A stretch of DNA of 64,000 nucleotides from contig JAFSMO010000029.1 of NCBI GenBank assembly GCA_017447865.1, forward strand, positions 1-64,000, in the 5' to 3' direction. A program made the position numbers and the translations under genes. The stretch is from Thermoguttaceae bacterium (lineage in GTDB: Bacteria > Planctomycetota > Planctomycetia > Pirellulales > Thermoguttaceae). Below the pieces are notes generated by a model, which saw only the letters and a program-made list of their open reading frames with translations, made no database searches and was not told where the DNA came from. Every line of letters begins with the position of its first letter. Positions within the stretch are counted from its first letter, which is position 1. Shown in pieces: positions 28,156-37,569 of the stretch.

Positions 28156-29046
28156 ATGGAAAACTCAGAATCAACCCTTTCTCACGATTTGCAGACGGAT
28201 ACTCAGCGAAGCGACTGGCTCTGGATGTTCGTCGAGCCGTTCCACTACCACGAGCTGCTGTGGCAGATGGTCCTGCGCGACATTAAACTCCGGTACAAGC
28301 AGGCGGTCATGGGGTTTTTCTGGGCTTTGTTCATTCCGGTCATGGTCGTGTTCAGCGGTACCGTGCTGAAGTACGTCATGGCGACGATTTCCGGCCAGCC
28401 GCTGAACCTTCCCGCTTTCGCGAATATGGCGGTCAAGGCGATGGGCTGGTCGCTTTTCCTTGGCATTTTGAATAATGGCGCGAACTCGCTCCTCGGAAAT
28501 ATTAACCTGATCACGAAGATCTATTTCCCGCGCGAAGTGATCCTGATCGCAGGGATGCTCGTCCAGCTGTTCGACACGCTGATCGGAACGGTCGTGCTTG
28601 CCGGGCTTTTGATTTTCGTCGGGGCCGTCACGTGGAGCTGGAACCTCCTTTGGATCCCGGTTCTGGGCCTTCTGCTGATCATGCTCGCGCTGGCGATCGG
28701 CTTTTTCCTGAGCTGCGCGATGGTATTCTATCGTGACGTGAAGTACCTACTGAACGTTCTCACCAGTTTCGGGATCTTCTTCACGCCAGTCTTTTTCGAA
28801 ATCAATCAGATCGGTGGGAAGCTCGGTTTCGTCATGATGCTCAACCCGGTCGCGCCGCTTTTGGAAGGTCTGCGTCTGGTGGTCGTGCAGGGGCATAATC
28901 TCTTCCAGCCGCTCTATGACGCGAACGAGGTGCTGGTCTGGCATCCGGGTTTTCTGCTCTATGCGGCACTCGTTTCGGTCTTTGGATTCATTTTCATGTG
29001 GCGTTACTTCCACGTGAAGGAGATGCAGTACGCGGAGTACATCTGA
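28156..29046 (+). CDS. wzm: polysaccharide ABC exporter permease (Wzm type)
   Basis: Membrane half of the ABC-2 exporter whose ATPase is at 14732-15970. 296 residues: a short cytoplasmic N-terminus with the coupling segment FHYHELLWQMVLRDIKLRYKQ, then six hydrophobic segments, with the usual FYRDVKYLLNVLTSFGIFFTPV motif in the second half. It overlaps nothing but lies one base after the glycosyltransferase and seven before the next gene. Confidence 0.9.
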   Translation: MENSESTLSHDLQTDTQRSDWLWMFVEPFHYHELLWQMVLRDIKLRYKQAVMGFFWALFIPVMVVFSGTVLKYVMATISGQPLNLPAFANMAVKAMGWSLFLGILNNGANSLLGNINLITKIYFPREVILIAGMLVQLFDTLIGTVVLAGLLIFVGAVTWSWNLLWIPVLGLLLIMLALAIGFFLSCAMVFYRDVKYLLNVLTSFGIFFTPVFFEINQIGGKLGFVMMLNPVAPLLEGLRLVVVQGHNLFQPLYDANEVLVWHPGFLLYAALVSVFGFIFMWRYFHVKEMQYAEYI

Positions 29047-29053
29047 GGGAAAA

Positions 29054-30490
29054 ATGGAAACCGAAACCGAAACGAAACACACGATTTTGATCCTGGCCGT
29101 GCTCCTCCTCGTTGGGCTGCTGCTTCGGCTTGGCCTTCTGCTGGTTTTGGACGGCTCGACGCTTCAAATTGTGGACGAAAACCACTACGACGAGCTGGCC
29201 GTTCATCTGCTCGAGACCGGGATTTACGGCTCAGAAGCCGAGGCTTTCGTTTCGATTCGGCCGCCGCTTTACCCGTGGCTTCTTTCAGAAATTTACCGCG
29301 TGTTTGGCGTGCAGAATTACACGGCCGTGCGCGTCGTGCAGATTTTCCTTTCGCTCCTGACGGTCCTTTTTGTGTACGGCCTGGCGCGTGAGTGCGGCTT
29401 CCTCTCGCCCAACGCTTCGCTCGCGGCGGCGGGGATCTTCTGCTTTTACCCGTCGCTCGTGGCGCAGAATTTCTTCGTCCTGACGGAAACGTTTTTCACG
29501 TTCTGGCTCGTGCTGGTCCTTTGGTCGGCCGTGCGGTTTTTGCGGACCGGCTCGATTTATGCGGCGTGCTTTTGTGGGGCGTTCATCGCACTGGGAGCAC
29601 TGACGCGCAGCATTTTGTGGCTCTCGCCGTTCCCGCTGGCGATTTTCATTCTGTTCTGGCCGAACGAATCACCGGTCTTCACGTGGAAACGCCGGCTTGC
29701 CGCGGCGCTTGCGCTTCTGGTTTTTGCCGGGGTCGGAATGGCTCCGTGGATGATCCGCAACACGCGCATCCAGAAGACGTTCGTGGCGATCGACTGCATG
29801 AGCGGGCGGAACCTCATGATGGGAAATTACGAGTACACCCCGCTGTATCGTGCGTGGGACGCGATCTCGATGGAGCCGCCAAAAGACTGGTACACGGTCC
29901 TGAAAGATGATTACACGCGAAAGAATCCGGGGGCCTCATTCAACGTGCAAAACCAGGGCCAGAAAGACCGTCTGGCGGGCGGGTACGCCAAAAATTACAT
30001 GAAATCGCATCCGGCTCAGACGCTCGAGCGGACCGGGATGAAGGCGCTTTGCTTCTGGCAGTTGGAACGCTCCATTCCCGCCGGGATCCAACGGGGGTTC
30101 TGGGGGCTGGATCGGCTTGGGGAATCGCCGCGAAAGGCCCTTTTTCTCGCGGTGACGTGCATCGTGATCTTGCCGTTTGCCCTGCTCTTCCAGCTTGCCG
30201 TTTGGGGAGTTTTCTCGTTTGAATTCAACCGGAAGTCGCTCCCGACGATCGCGCTTTTGCTGGCGGTTCTGCTTTACTTTTGGGCGCTGCACTCGCTCAC
30301 GTTTGCGCACGAACGCTACCACCTGCCGCTGATCCCGATTCTGATTCTGTTCGTGGTAAGCCTTTTCCAAAACCCTCAGGCCGCCTGGACTCGTTTCCGC
30401 AAGTCGCCGTCTCGCTGGGTCCCGGCCGTTCTGCTGAGCGCCGCTTTTCTCGTGTTTTGGGGGCTGGAGGCCTACTGGGCATTTGGTTGA
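29054..30490 (+). CDS. GT39/ArnT-like membrane glycosyltransferase
   Basis: 478 residues with about ten membrane segments. After the first segment comes VDENHYDELAVHLLETG and SIRPPLYPWLL, where the acidic residues match the catalytic first external loop of the PMT_2/GT39 family. These enzymes use polyprenyl-phosphate sugars to modify lipids, glycans or proteins on the outer face of the membrane. The substrate is unknown. Last gene of the polysaccharide operon, seven bases after the permease. Confidence 0.75.
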   Translation: METETETKHTILILAVLLLVGLLLRLGLLLVLDGSTLQIVDENHYDELAVHLLETGIYGSEAEAFVSIRPPLYPWLLSEIYRVFGVQNYTAVRVVQIFLSLLTVLFVYGLARECGFLSPNASLAAAGIFCFYPSLVAQNFFVLTETFFTFWLVLVLWSAVRFLRTGSIYAACFCGAFIALGALTRSILWLSPFPLAIFILFWPNESPVFTWKRRLAAALALLVFAGVGMAPWMIRNTRIQKTFVAIDCMSGRNLMMGNYEYTPLYRAWDAISMEPPKDWYTVLKDDYTRKNPGASFNVQNQGQKDRLAGGYAKNYMKSHPAQTLERTGMKALCFWQLERSIPAGIQRGFWGLDRLGESPRKALFLAVTCIVILPFALLFQLAVWGVFSFEFNRKSLPTIALLLAVLLYFWALHSLTFAHERYHLPLIPILILFVVSLFQNPQAAWTRFRKSPSRWVPAVLLSAAFLVFWGLEAYWAFG

Positions 30491-30820
30491 AAACCTCTTG
30501 CAGGATTTTCCAGGCGGTCCCCATCCACTTCGAGATCGCAAAGCAGGAAACGGAGTGACTCCCCCTTCAGGGAACCGAAAAACTTTGCCATCAGTTTGAA
30601 GTTGACAGATTTAAGTCTGACTATTTGACAAAAACGACAAATTTTTCAGGATTTTTTCCGTTTTTTCCCAAAATTATTCTTTTTTCTGTCGAAAAATTCT
30701 TGAACTTGTGTATAATAATAAATAATAAATAGGATTTGAAACTACAGACCTCCTTAAAAGTGGCTGATAGTTAGCGCAATCATAATGCGATCATTATTCA
30801 CCTTGCAACAGGTTTTTATT
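30491..30820. other. intergenic region upstream of the PEP-CTERM gene
   Basis: 330 bp, AT-rich after 30600. TATAAT at 30711-30716 sits in a run of TAATAATAAATAAT and is the likely -10, but no good -35 lies 16-18 bp upstream. Two TTGACA boxes (30602-30607 and 30625-30630) are not at promoter spacing from any good -10. No gene or strong terminator hairpin seen. Confidence 0.5.
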
Positions 30821-33800
30821 ATGAAAAACGCATATCGTTTCGTTTTTGGACTGCTGGCTTTAACGCTGGCGTCGTGGGCGAACGCCGATGTCGTCAATGT
30901 GCCGGCTGAAGGCGCGGGGTCGATCGACGCGGCAACGATCGTCGCTCCCATGTCGCCGGACACCACGGTCTGGGTCCAAAACACGTTCGGGAATGAAATT
31001 GAACTCTACAGCGGCACGACCCCTTCGGTTCCTTCCGGCTCCCAGGGCCTGATAATCGGCGGGACGGAGAATACCGCTCAGATCAAGGTCATCACCAACT
31101 GCCTGCAGAACCTCGGCCAGACGACCGTCATGAATAACGGCACGCTGACCGTTTCCGGGTCGGACGGCACGGCCGATTATTTTGACAAAAATCTCACCAT
31201 CAGCGGCGGGTCGGTCCTGGTCAAAAAGAGCGTCTACTCCATGAGGAACGGCGCCAATGTTACCATTTCAGGCGGTTCTTTAGAGTTTTTGGGCAAATTC
31301 CGCGTTGGTTACGATTCCGCGGCGACGTTTGACCAGACCGACGGCACGGTGACGCCTTCTTCCGGCATCCTGTCGATAGGTTACAAAAACGGATCCAATG
31401 GTAAATATAACTTGTCGGGCGGAACGTTAACCTCGTCGCAAGAGATTCGTATTGGCGAGCAAAACGGTTCGGTCGGAATTCTCGATATATCCTCCACCGG
31501 TACGGTCAGTGCCACCGCTAATATTTCTATTGGTGTCGAATCAGGGGCAACAGGAACGCTCAAAATGACCGGCGGTACAGTCAACGCCAGCTCCAATATC
31601 TATATTGGTCTCAATTCAGGGTCAACAGGAACGCTCGATATGGCCGGAGGTACGGTCAACTCCAGTACTTCACTCCGAGTCGGTTCGTCAGGCAGTGGAA
31701 CATTTAACCTTTCCAATGGAGAATTTATCGAAAGCGCAGGCTGGATAAACCTGGGATACGAAGCCAGCGGCAAAGGTGTGATGACCGTCAACGGCGGAAC
31801 CTTAACCTACACCTCCAACGATTTACGGGTCGGCCGTGCAGGTGAAGGCCTTCTAAAATTGGAGTCCGGGACCATCAACCTCGGCTCAAAAGCGCTCGTC
31901 ATGGGTTACTATGAAGGCTCAACCGGCGAGTTCACCATGAGCGGCGGAACGCTGACCGCCAACGCTTTGACCCTCGGCGATAAAGTCGCGACCGAAACGA
32001 AACCCGGCGCGAAAGGAACGGCCACGTTCACCAACGGCGTGACGCAGAATTTCCCCGGGAACATCGTCGTCGCGAATTACGGGACCGGGACCCTCACGGT
32101 CGATAATGCGACCTTGAATACCAGCGGCTACGTCTATATCGGATACAAAGCCGGCGGGAACGGAGAGGTCATCCTGAAAAACGGCGGGACCCTGGCGCCC
32201 ACCTCGCACTCCGTCCGGGTCGGCGAAGCGGGAACTGGTGCGCTCACGATCGAGTCGAACGCCCTGTATACCGGCAACGAGATCTACGTCGGCAGCGGCG
32301 CCACGGGCGTGGGAACGTTCACCGTGGACGGCGGAAACGTCCAATCGAAACGAATCATCGTGGGTGATGCCGGCACGGGAACGATGAATACGAGCAACAA
32401 CGCCTCGATCACGGTCGTCAGCGGCGGTTTCTGCATTGGCGGCAATGAAAGCGATGCCAAAAACACCGGAACCGGGACCGTGACCTTGACGGATACGACG
32501 CTTGATATTATGAGCGATCTTTCTGTTGGAAATTACGGAACCGGTACCATGACGCTGGAAGGTACGACCAACGTCACCATGCACGACGACGGCAACAGTA
32601 CCGGCTATCTGTATATGGGGAGACATACCGGTTCGACGGGCACGCTCAACCTGCAAAACGGCGGGGCGATGACGATCACGGATCACGCCTCCCGTATAGG
32701 TTTGTCCGGAACGGCCACGGTGAACGTCCTGACCGGCGGAGTTTTCGAAAGCACCGGCAGAGACATTCACCTCGGCTATAACGCCTCTGGCGACGGAACG
32801 TTCATCATCGACAGCGGAACGGTCAATACGGCCGCAGTCGTCGCGGGCAACAGCGGAACCGGCAAGCTGGAAGTCAAGAGCGGCACGCTCAACGCCACCT
32901 CGCACCTCTACGCCGGCAACAGCGCCGGGTCCACCGGGACGATCGACATCTCCGGTGGTACGGTTACTGCCGGCGACCTGCGCGTCGGTGAAAACGGTAC
33001 GGGCGTCTCCAATATTTCCGGCGGAACGGTCACTTTCAACACGATCATGTACGCGGGCCTCTACAATCAGGGGACCATTAATATAACTGAAGGCGCGGAC
33101 GTTACCGTCAAGGGGAACATCATCGCGGGTTACCAAACGGTCCCGACCGAAGAAAACCCAATTAAAGGCACGCTCAACATTTCCGGCGGAACGGTCAAAA
33201 CGAACAGCAGCATCCTCGTCGGCAACAAAGCCAATGCGAACGGCGAGCTGAATGTTTCCGGCGGGACCCTGACCGCGGCCAGCGAACTGCGCGTCGGCGA
33301 CTCCGGCAACGGCGTGATGAACGTCACGGGCGGCGAGACGACCGTCTCGGGCCTTTCCAACATCGCATACGCGGCCGGCTCGACCGGTAAACTTTCGATC
33401 GAAAACGGCACCGTCAACCTGACCAACTCGGGCGGCACGTTCCGTATCGGGCGTTACGGCGAAGGAACGGTCGAAGTCCTCGACGGCGGCTTGCTGTCCG
33501 TTCCGAACAACGAAACGGACCTCGGCTACTACGCCGACAGCAAAGGGACTCTCACCATCGACGGCGGAACCGCTCAGATCCAGACGCTCATGATCGGCCA
33601 CGCGGCGGGTGCGACCGGTAATTTCAATCTGCTCGACGGTACACTGACCATCACCAAGACCGAGATCAACGTCGGTGAAAACGGCACTGGCTACGCGACC
33701 ATATCCGGCGGTGTCGCCAACGCGACCAGTCTGCGCGTCGGTCGTAACAATGGCTCCGTCGGCGAACTGACCATCGACGGCGACGGCGTTCTGAATCTTT

Positions 33801-34528
33801 CCAGCGCCGCGCGGATCAGCTACAGCGCGGGCTCGCAAGGCAGCGTGTACATCAAAGAGAACGGCCAGATGAACGTCACCAAGGAGCTGACGATCGGCAG
33901 TGCGGACGTCGGTTACGTCGAGGTTTCCGGCGGCGAGCTGAACGCCAACCCGATCATCGTCAAGGACAACGGCTCGAGCATGAAGATCACCGGCGGTACG
34001 GTCACGACCCCGGCCCTGACCACGGCCAACAGTCTGACGTGGACCGGCGGCACGCTCGATGCGAAAGCCGTCACGGGCGACCTCACGCAGAACGGCGGTA
34101 CCTACAATCCGGGCGATTTGCAGATCGTGGACGCGACGATCAACGGCAATTACACGCAGTCCGGCGACGGAACGATCGTCATCGACTTCAACGCGGACAA
34201 TACCGACTGGGATACGATCACGGTCAATAACGGGAACATCAATCTCGGCGGGACCCTGTTCCTCAACATTACGAACGAGCTGAACACGCTGGACACGTAC
34301 CCGATCTTCAGCGTCAACGGTGGAAACATGGACGTCACGGGCATGTCGGTGGCATTTCCGGAATGGTACACCGGTAACCCGTGGATGATCAACTCCGCCG
34401 GGATCCTTGAGCTTGGCGCGCTTCCGCCCGGTCCGGTCGATCCGTCGGTTCCTGAACCGGCGACCTGGGTTCTGATGCTCCTCGGCTTTGCCGGCCTGCT
34501 GTATTCTCGCAAGAGAAGCAGGAAATAG
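30821..34528 (+). CDS. PEP-CTERM surface protein with autotransporter-like beta-helix repeats
   Basis: 1235 residues. The ATG at 30821 gives a typical signal peptide (hydrophobic 8-20, ending ASWANA); a start at 30785 would bury it. The body consists of about 35 repeats of about 25-30 residues built on G.LTVSGGTL and IG..NGSTGTL, predicted to form a right-handed beta-helix like autotransporter-associated repeats. The C-terminus is a complete PEP-CTERM signal: VPEPATW, a hydrophobic segment (VLMLLGFAGLLY) and a basic tail RKRSRK. Such proteins are sorted and cleaved by an exosortase and often occur alongside exopolysaccharide loci, which fits the cluster just upstream. No exosortase gene is in the window. 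A terminator follows. Confidence 0.9.
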   Translation: MKNAYRFVFGLLALTLASWANADVVNVPAEGAGSIDAATIVAPMSPDTTVWVQNTFGNEIELYSGTTPSVPSGSQGLIIGGTENTAQIKVITNCLQNLGQTTVMNNGTLTVSGSDGTADYFDKNLTISGGSVLVKKSVYSMRNGANVTISGGSLEFLGKFRVGYDSAATFDQTDGTVTPSSGILSIGYKNGSNGKYNLSGGTLTSSQEIRIGEQNGSVGILDISSTGTVSATANISIGVESGATGTLKMTGGTVNASSNIYIGLNSGSTGTLDMAGGTVNSSTSLRVGSSGSGTFNLSNGEFIESAGWINLGYEASGKGVMTVNGGTLTYTSNDLRVGRAGEGLLKLESGTINLGSKALVMGYYEGSTGEFTMSGGTLTANALTLGDKVATETKPGAKGTATFTNGVTQNFPGNIVVANYGTGTLTVDNATLNTSGYVYIGYKAGGNGEVILKNGGTLAPTSHSVRVGEAGTGALTIESNALYTGNEIYVGSGATGVGTFTVDGGNVQSKRIIVGDAGTGTMNTSNNASITVVSGGFCIGGNESDAKNTGTGTVTLTDTTLDIMSDLSVGNYGTGTMTLEGTTNVTMHDDGNSTGYLYMGRHTGSTGTLNLQNGGAMTITDHASRIGLSGTATVNVLTGGVFESTGRDIHLGYNASGDGTFIIDSGTVNTAAVVAGNSGTGKLEVKSGTLNATSHLYAGNSAGSTGTIDISGGTVTAGDLRVGENGTGVSNISGGTVTFNTIMYAGLYNQGTINITEGADVTVKGNIIAGYQTVPTEENPIKGTLNISGGTVKTNSSILVGNKANANGELNVSGGTLTAASELRVGDSGNGVMNVTGGETTVSGLSNIAYAAGSTGKLSIENGTVNLTNSGGTFRIGRYGEGTVEVLDGGLLSVPNNETDLGYYADSKGTLTIDGGTAQIQTLMIGHAAGATGNFNLLDGTLTITKTEINVGENGTGYATISGGVANATSLRVGRNNGSVGELTIDGDGVLNLSSAARISYSAGSQGSVYIKENGQMNVTKELTIGSADVGYVEVSGGELNANPIIVKDNGSSMKITGGTVTTPALTTANSLTWTGGTLDAKAVTGDLTQNGGTYNPGDLQIVDATINGNYTQSGDGTIVIDFNADNTDWDTITVNNGNINLGGTLFLNITNELNTLDTYPIFSVNGGNMDVTGMSVAFPEWYTGNPWMINSAGILELGALPPGPVDPSVPEPATWVLMLLGFAGLLYSRKRSRK

Positions 34529-34561
34529 CGATTCCGCAAGCGTCTCACGCTAACGAACAGC

Positions 34562-34596
34562 GGGAGGAAAGCGAAAGCCGACCTCCCCATTTTTTG
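34562..34596 (+). terminator. rho-independent terminator
   Basis: GGGAGG (34562-34567) pairs with CCTCCC (34582-34587), with a GC-GAAA-GC inner stem, followed by a T6 run. It lies 34 bp after the PEP-CTERM gene. Confidence 0.75.
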
Positions 34597-34662
34597 TTTG
34601 AGGGGATGAAAGCCTGGCGCTTCTCGTCGTTTTCTGGAATTGGGTGTCCCCTATTCCCCCCC

Positions 34663-34690
34663 TTGACGGTTAATTGAGAATTGTTATAAT
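34663..34690 (+). promoter_or_regulatory. predicted sigma-70 promoter of the PARIS-like pair
   Basis: TTGACG (34663-34668), a 16-bp spacer and TATAAT (34685-34690), 49 bp upstream of the ATPase start. Confidence 0.75.
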
Positions 34691-34738
34691 TATTAAATCC
34701 TCTTTGTTCTCCAGGTTAAACTTCAAAGGATGTTTGAT

Positions 34739-36145
34739 ATGAATAATGTAGCCCTTTCAAAAATCCAAATTAAAAAACTCTTTAACAGATTCGACTATTA
34801 CATCGATTTTAATAATGGAGAAAATGTCTCCATTTTGACTGCCCCTAACGGTTGTGGGAAAACCACGATCTTCAACTTCATCAACTTTATTTTTAATCCT
34901 TCTTACGAATCATTAAACAAAATCATTCTGGTTCCATTTGAATCCTTTGAATGTATTATCGAAAATGGAACTTCCATTAAAATTGAACGTGTTATCAATA
35001 AAAAAGCAAGGGGGGGGGTAAATAATTACTACGTTCAGCGAAGCAACTTCAATATTTACAAGGCATTTCAGGACAATATTGATTTCGTTGTTTCGGTCAA
35101 CAATTCGGTCAAAACCAAGCTTTCAGAATCGTTGAAATCCAACAGAATCATTAAGAGACCGATGCCCTTACCAAACGATTCTGAAGAAGAAATGTTCCCT
35201 GAAGAGAGATTCATGTCACATAGGGAATACAGGATCAGCCGTGATATTTGCATTGAATTCCTCGATTCATACCGTCAAAAGGTTCAAAAACTTATTACGG
35301 ATATTCCAATAACATTTATTTCTGCGAATCGTATTAGTGACTTTTTCGTATTATTTCCAAAAGATACAAGATATTTTCCCAGGTTTCGTTATCCCGAGCT
35401 GATGGATGAATTTGATGAAAGATTTGACAGAAGTGATCCACTTGCGATTGTTTCCAGGGAATTTATAGAAATATTGCGGAAATGTAACAGTAATTACCAG
35501 GCTCGCCTTTCCGAAGCCAAAGACAAACTTCCCAATGCATTTCTTCAGGCACAGGGAGCAGAGTCCAAATTTAAAGATTTTGAAGAATTTAAACAAGCAT
35601 GGAATGGTTATCAGGAGAAACTGACACGGTTTAAGAATGCTGGATTAATTGGGGCAAGTGACGATCGCAATTTGAATATCAGCAGCTTGGATGACGCCTA
35701 TAAGAATAACCGAAAATTTCTGGAAACCTATATTTCAGTATTTGGGAGTACGGTAAACGCTTATGAAGATATTTATCAGAAAATTGATCTTTTTAGTAAA
35801 ATTTTGAATAAAAGAAATGAGCTTACCCATAAGGTCGTCAAGTTTTCTGAAAACGGAATCCAAATGGAATTTCAGGGGGAACCTCTGGATTTGAATTGTT
35901 TGTCATCCGGAGAAAAAAATGATTTTGTAATGTTTTACAATCTTATTTTTAAGGCCAAAACAAACGGAGTCATTTTAGTCGATGAACCAGAAATTTCACT
36001 TCATATTGAATGGCAGGAAGAGTATCTCGACCATTTAATCAAGATATGTCGATTAAACAATATGCAGGCAATTGTTGCCACTCATTCACCTAACATTATC
36101 AGCCGTCATTGCGATCTGATTCTTGATTTTGTAGATGAGGAATAA
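34739..36145 (+). CDS. ariA: AAA15/OLD-like ATPase, PARIS AriA-like
   Basis: 468 residues. ABC-type ATPase: Walker A APNGCGKTT (35-43), a helical and coiled-coil middle, signature LSSGEKND (about 388), Walker B GVILVDEPEISLH (about 410) and H-loop VATHSPNII. In PARIS, AriA forms an ATPase scaffold that senses phage anti-restriction proteins and releases the AriB effector. The assignment rests on the architecture plus the DUF4435 gene that starts one base after its stop; related AAA15/TOPRIM pairs such as Gabija or OLD exons differ in fusion or partner. The ATG at 34739 is chosen for its AAAGGA spacing. A run of nine G (35010-35018) in codons 91-94 could make it switchable by slippage. AT-rich relative to the left neighbours. 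Confidence 0.65.
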   Translation: MNNVALSKIQIKKLFNRFDYYIDFNNGENVSILTAPNGCGKTTIFNFINFIFNPSYESLNKIILVPFESFECIIENGTSIKIERVINKKARGGVNNYYVQRSNFNIYKAFQDNIDFVVSVNNSVKTKLSESLKSNRIIKRPMPLPNDSEEEMFPEERFMSHREYRISRDICIEFLDSYRQKVQKLITDIPITFISANRISDFFVLFPKDTRYFPRFRYPELMDEFDERFDRSDPLAIVSREFIEILRKCNSNYQARLSEAKDKLPNAFLQAQGAESKFKDFEEFKQAWNGYQEKLTRFKNAGLIGASDDRNLNISSLDDAYKNNRKFLETYISVFGSTVNAYEDIYQKIDLFSKILNKRNELTHKVVKFSENGIQMEFQGEPLDLNCLSSGEKNDFVMFYNLIFKAKTNGVILVDEPEISLHIEWQEEYLDHLIKICRLNNMQAIVATHSPNIISRHCDLILDFVDEE

Positions 36146-36146
36146 T

Positions 36147-37196
36147 ATGGCAAATATAAAGAATGAATCATTCCAAATAAACCTGGCATCAATTGTCAAT
36201 TATATTAAATTACATCATGATTATAAAGTCTTTAGTAAACAAACCGAGAAATACCTGCTTGTTGAAGGAGATTTGGATCGCCAATTTTTTGAAAAACAAT
36301 TTGCCATGCGTGTCCAATGTGTCGTGGTTTCGAATATTATAAAGAATCGTGCGGCGCTCTCTTCTTCTTCTTTTAAGTCGAAATCTCAAACTCAAAATGT
36401 TAAAACCAATATCAAGTCTGTAATTTATGAAGTAATAGTAGGTTTGGCCAAATTTCCTGCTGCTCCCTGGATCAAGCCTTCAGGTATGGAAAAATGGCCA
36501 TTATATGGCATCATTGACTTGGATTTTAACGACGAGGTACAATATGAGAAATTTAAAAAACTGTTTGTAACGGAAACGCATGACCTTGAAACGATGATTT
36601 TGGCAACAGACGAAAATGTTTTATCCAAGGTTAATTGTGATTTTACAGAGGACCAAATAAAAAAAGCATTTTTTATGGCGTATCAAATGGCATTTATTCG
36701 AAAAAACCTTCCTGATGATTTACCCCATACGTTGGAAAAAATTCAAAATCAATCCGGAGAAGTGGATTTTCCATCGTTCTTTGATGGATTGAAAATGAAC
36801 TTATCGAAACTAATCACGTTACTTGCTAAAGATTCTTCAGGTATAAACCCAAAAACTTTCCCAAATTTGTTACAAAAAAAAGAATATAAAAAATACTTTA
36901 CAGAAGAAGGAATTTGGAATCAGGATTATGATTCTTTTGACATTAAAGTTATCAAGAACTTTTGGAAGCTGATAAATGGTCACGATTTCCTGCAGTTGCT
37001 AAAGTTGCAAAATGAAATTGCGAAGAATATTTTTTGTGCTTTGAACAGTAATGTTTTGAATCGTGCTTTTGAAGCTGCCATCATTGAAAACTACAATTCA
37101 GAGTGTTTTGAAAAAACTACAACGTACAAAAAAATGTTTGAAAGTGGGATGATTGCTGACAACAACGTTGAAATTTTAAGGAAAACAGATATATAA
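36147..37196 (+). CDS. ariB: DUF4435/TOPRIM-like protein, PARIS AriB-like effector
   Basis: 349 residues. KYLLVEGDLDRQFFE near residue 38 is the TOPRIM-type glutamate motif; GIIDLDF near 120 is the D-x-D strand; and ETHDLETMIL is the characteristic DUF4435 segment. AriB in described PARIS systems is a TOPRIM nuclease that cleaves tRNA when released from AriA. The ATG at 36147 is preferred over 36135 because GAGGAAT precedes it; it begins one base after the ATPase stop. The C-terminal 200 residues are helical, Lys- and Asn-rich, and do not match anything I recognise. Confidence 0.65.
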   Translation: MANIKNESFQINLASIVNYIKLHHDYKVFSKQTEKYLLVEGDLDRQFFEKQFAMRVQCVVVSNIIKNRAALSSSSFKSKSQTQNVKTNIKSVIYEVIVGLAKFPAAPWIKPSGMEKWPLYGIIDLDFNDEVQYEKFKKLFVTETHDLETMILATDENVLSKVNCDFTEDQIKKAFFMAYQMAFIRKNLPDDLPHTLEKIQNQSGEVDFPSFFDGLKMNLSKLITLLAKDSSGINPKTFPNLLQKKEYKKYFTEEGIWNQDYDSFDIKVIKNFWKLINGHDFLQLLKLQNEIAKNIFCALNSNVLNRAFEAAIIENYNSECFEKTTTYKKMFESGMIADNNVEILRKTDI

Positions 37197-37569
37197 AGCT
37201 ATTTGTTGAATCGTAAAATTTTGCCGTTATACTCAGGACGACAAACCAATCCAGGAAAGTCAACGGTAAAAAGCCAAGGACCGTTTTCTTGAATCGTAAC
37301 AAAACTTGGACTCAAACTCACCTGAATGTCTATTTTCCCGTAGTGTCTTTGTTCTTGCCGTGGTATTCCCGTGAGCTTTCCTGGTTCGGCTCGTAGTCCA
37401 CGGGAAGATCGTGAGGGCTTACGTGTCAGGTCGATGTGTTGTCCGTTGATCTTCTGCCATTCGTTCAAAAGTCAGCTTGCCCTTCAGATATTATATCAGG
37501 TGATGAAGCCGTCATTCTGCGAGCCCGTCAAATTTTTAATTATTTGCAACATGTAACGACCTGGGGCTA
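37197..37569. other. intergenic region between convergent genes
   Basis: 373 bp between the PARIS-like pair and the HAD gene. The minus strand carries one 89-codon open frame (37468-37199) that begins with TTG, has no ribosome site and matches no family I recognise. The local composition is higher in GC around 37380-37450, which may mark the edge of an insertion or a decayed gene. No convincing terminator seen. Confidence 0.35.

Noticed and set aside
30602..30630. Two TTGACA boxes as promoters for the PEP-CTERM gene
   Set aside because: No -10-like hexamer at 16-18 bp downstream of either box.
31919..33838. 639-codon minus-strand frame opposite the PEP-CTERM gene
   Set aside because: Arises from the repeat-rich sense strand; no start signal and no domain.
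37199..37468. Minus-strand 89-codon frame between the PARIS-like pair and the HAD gene
   Set aside because: Only a TTG start, no ribosome site, no recognisable family; possibly a decayed remnant.
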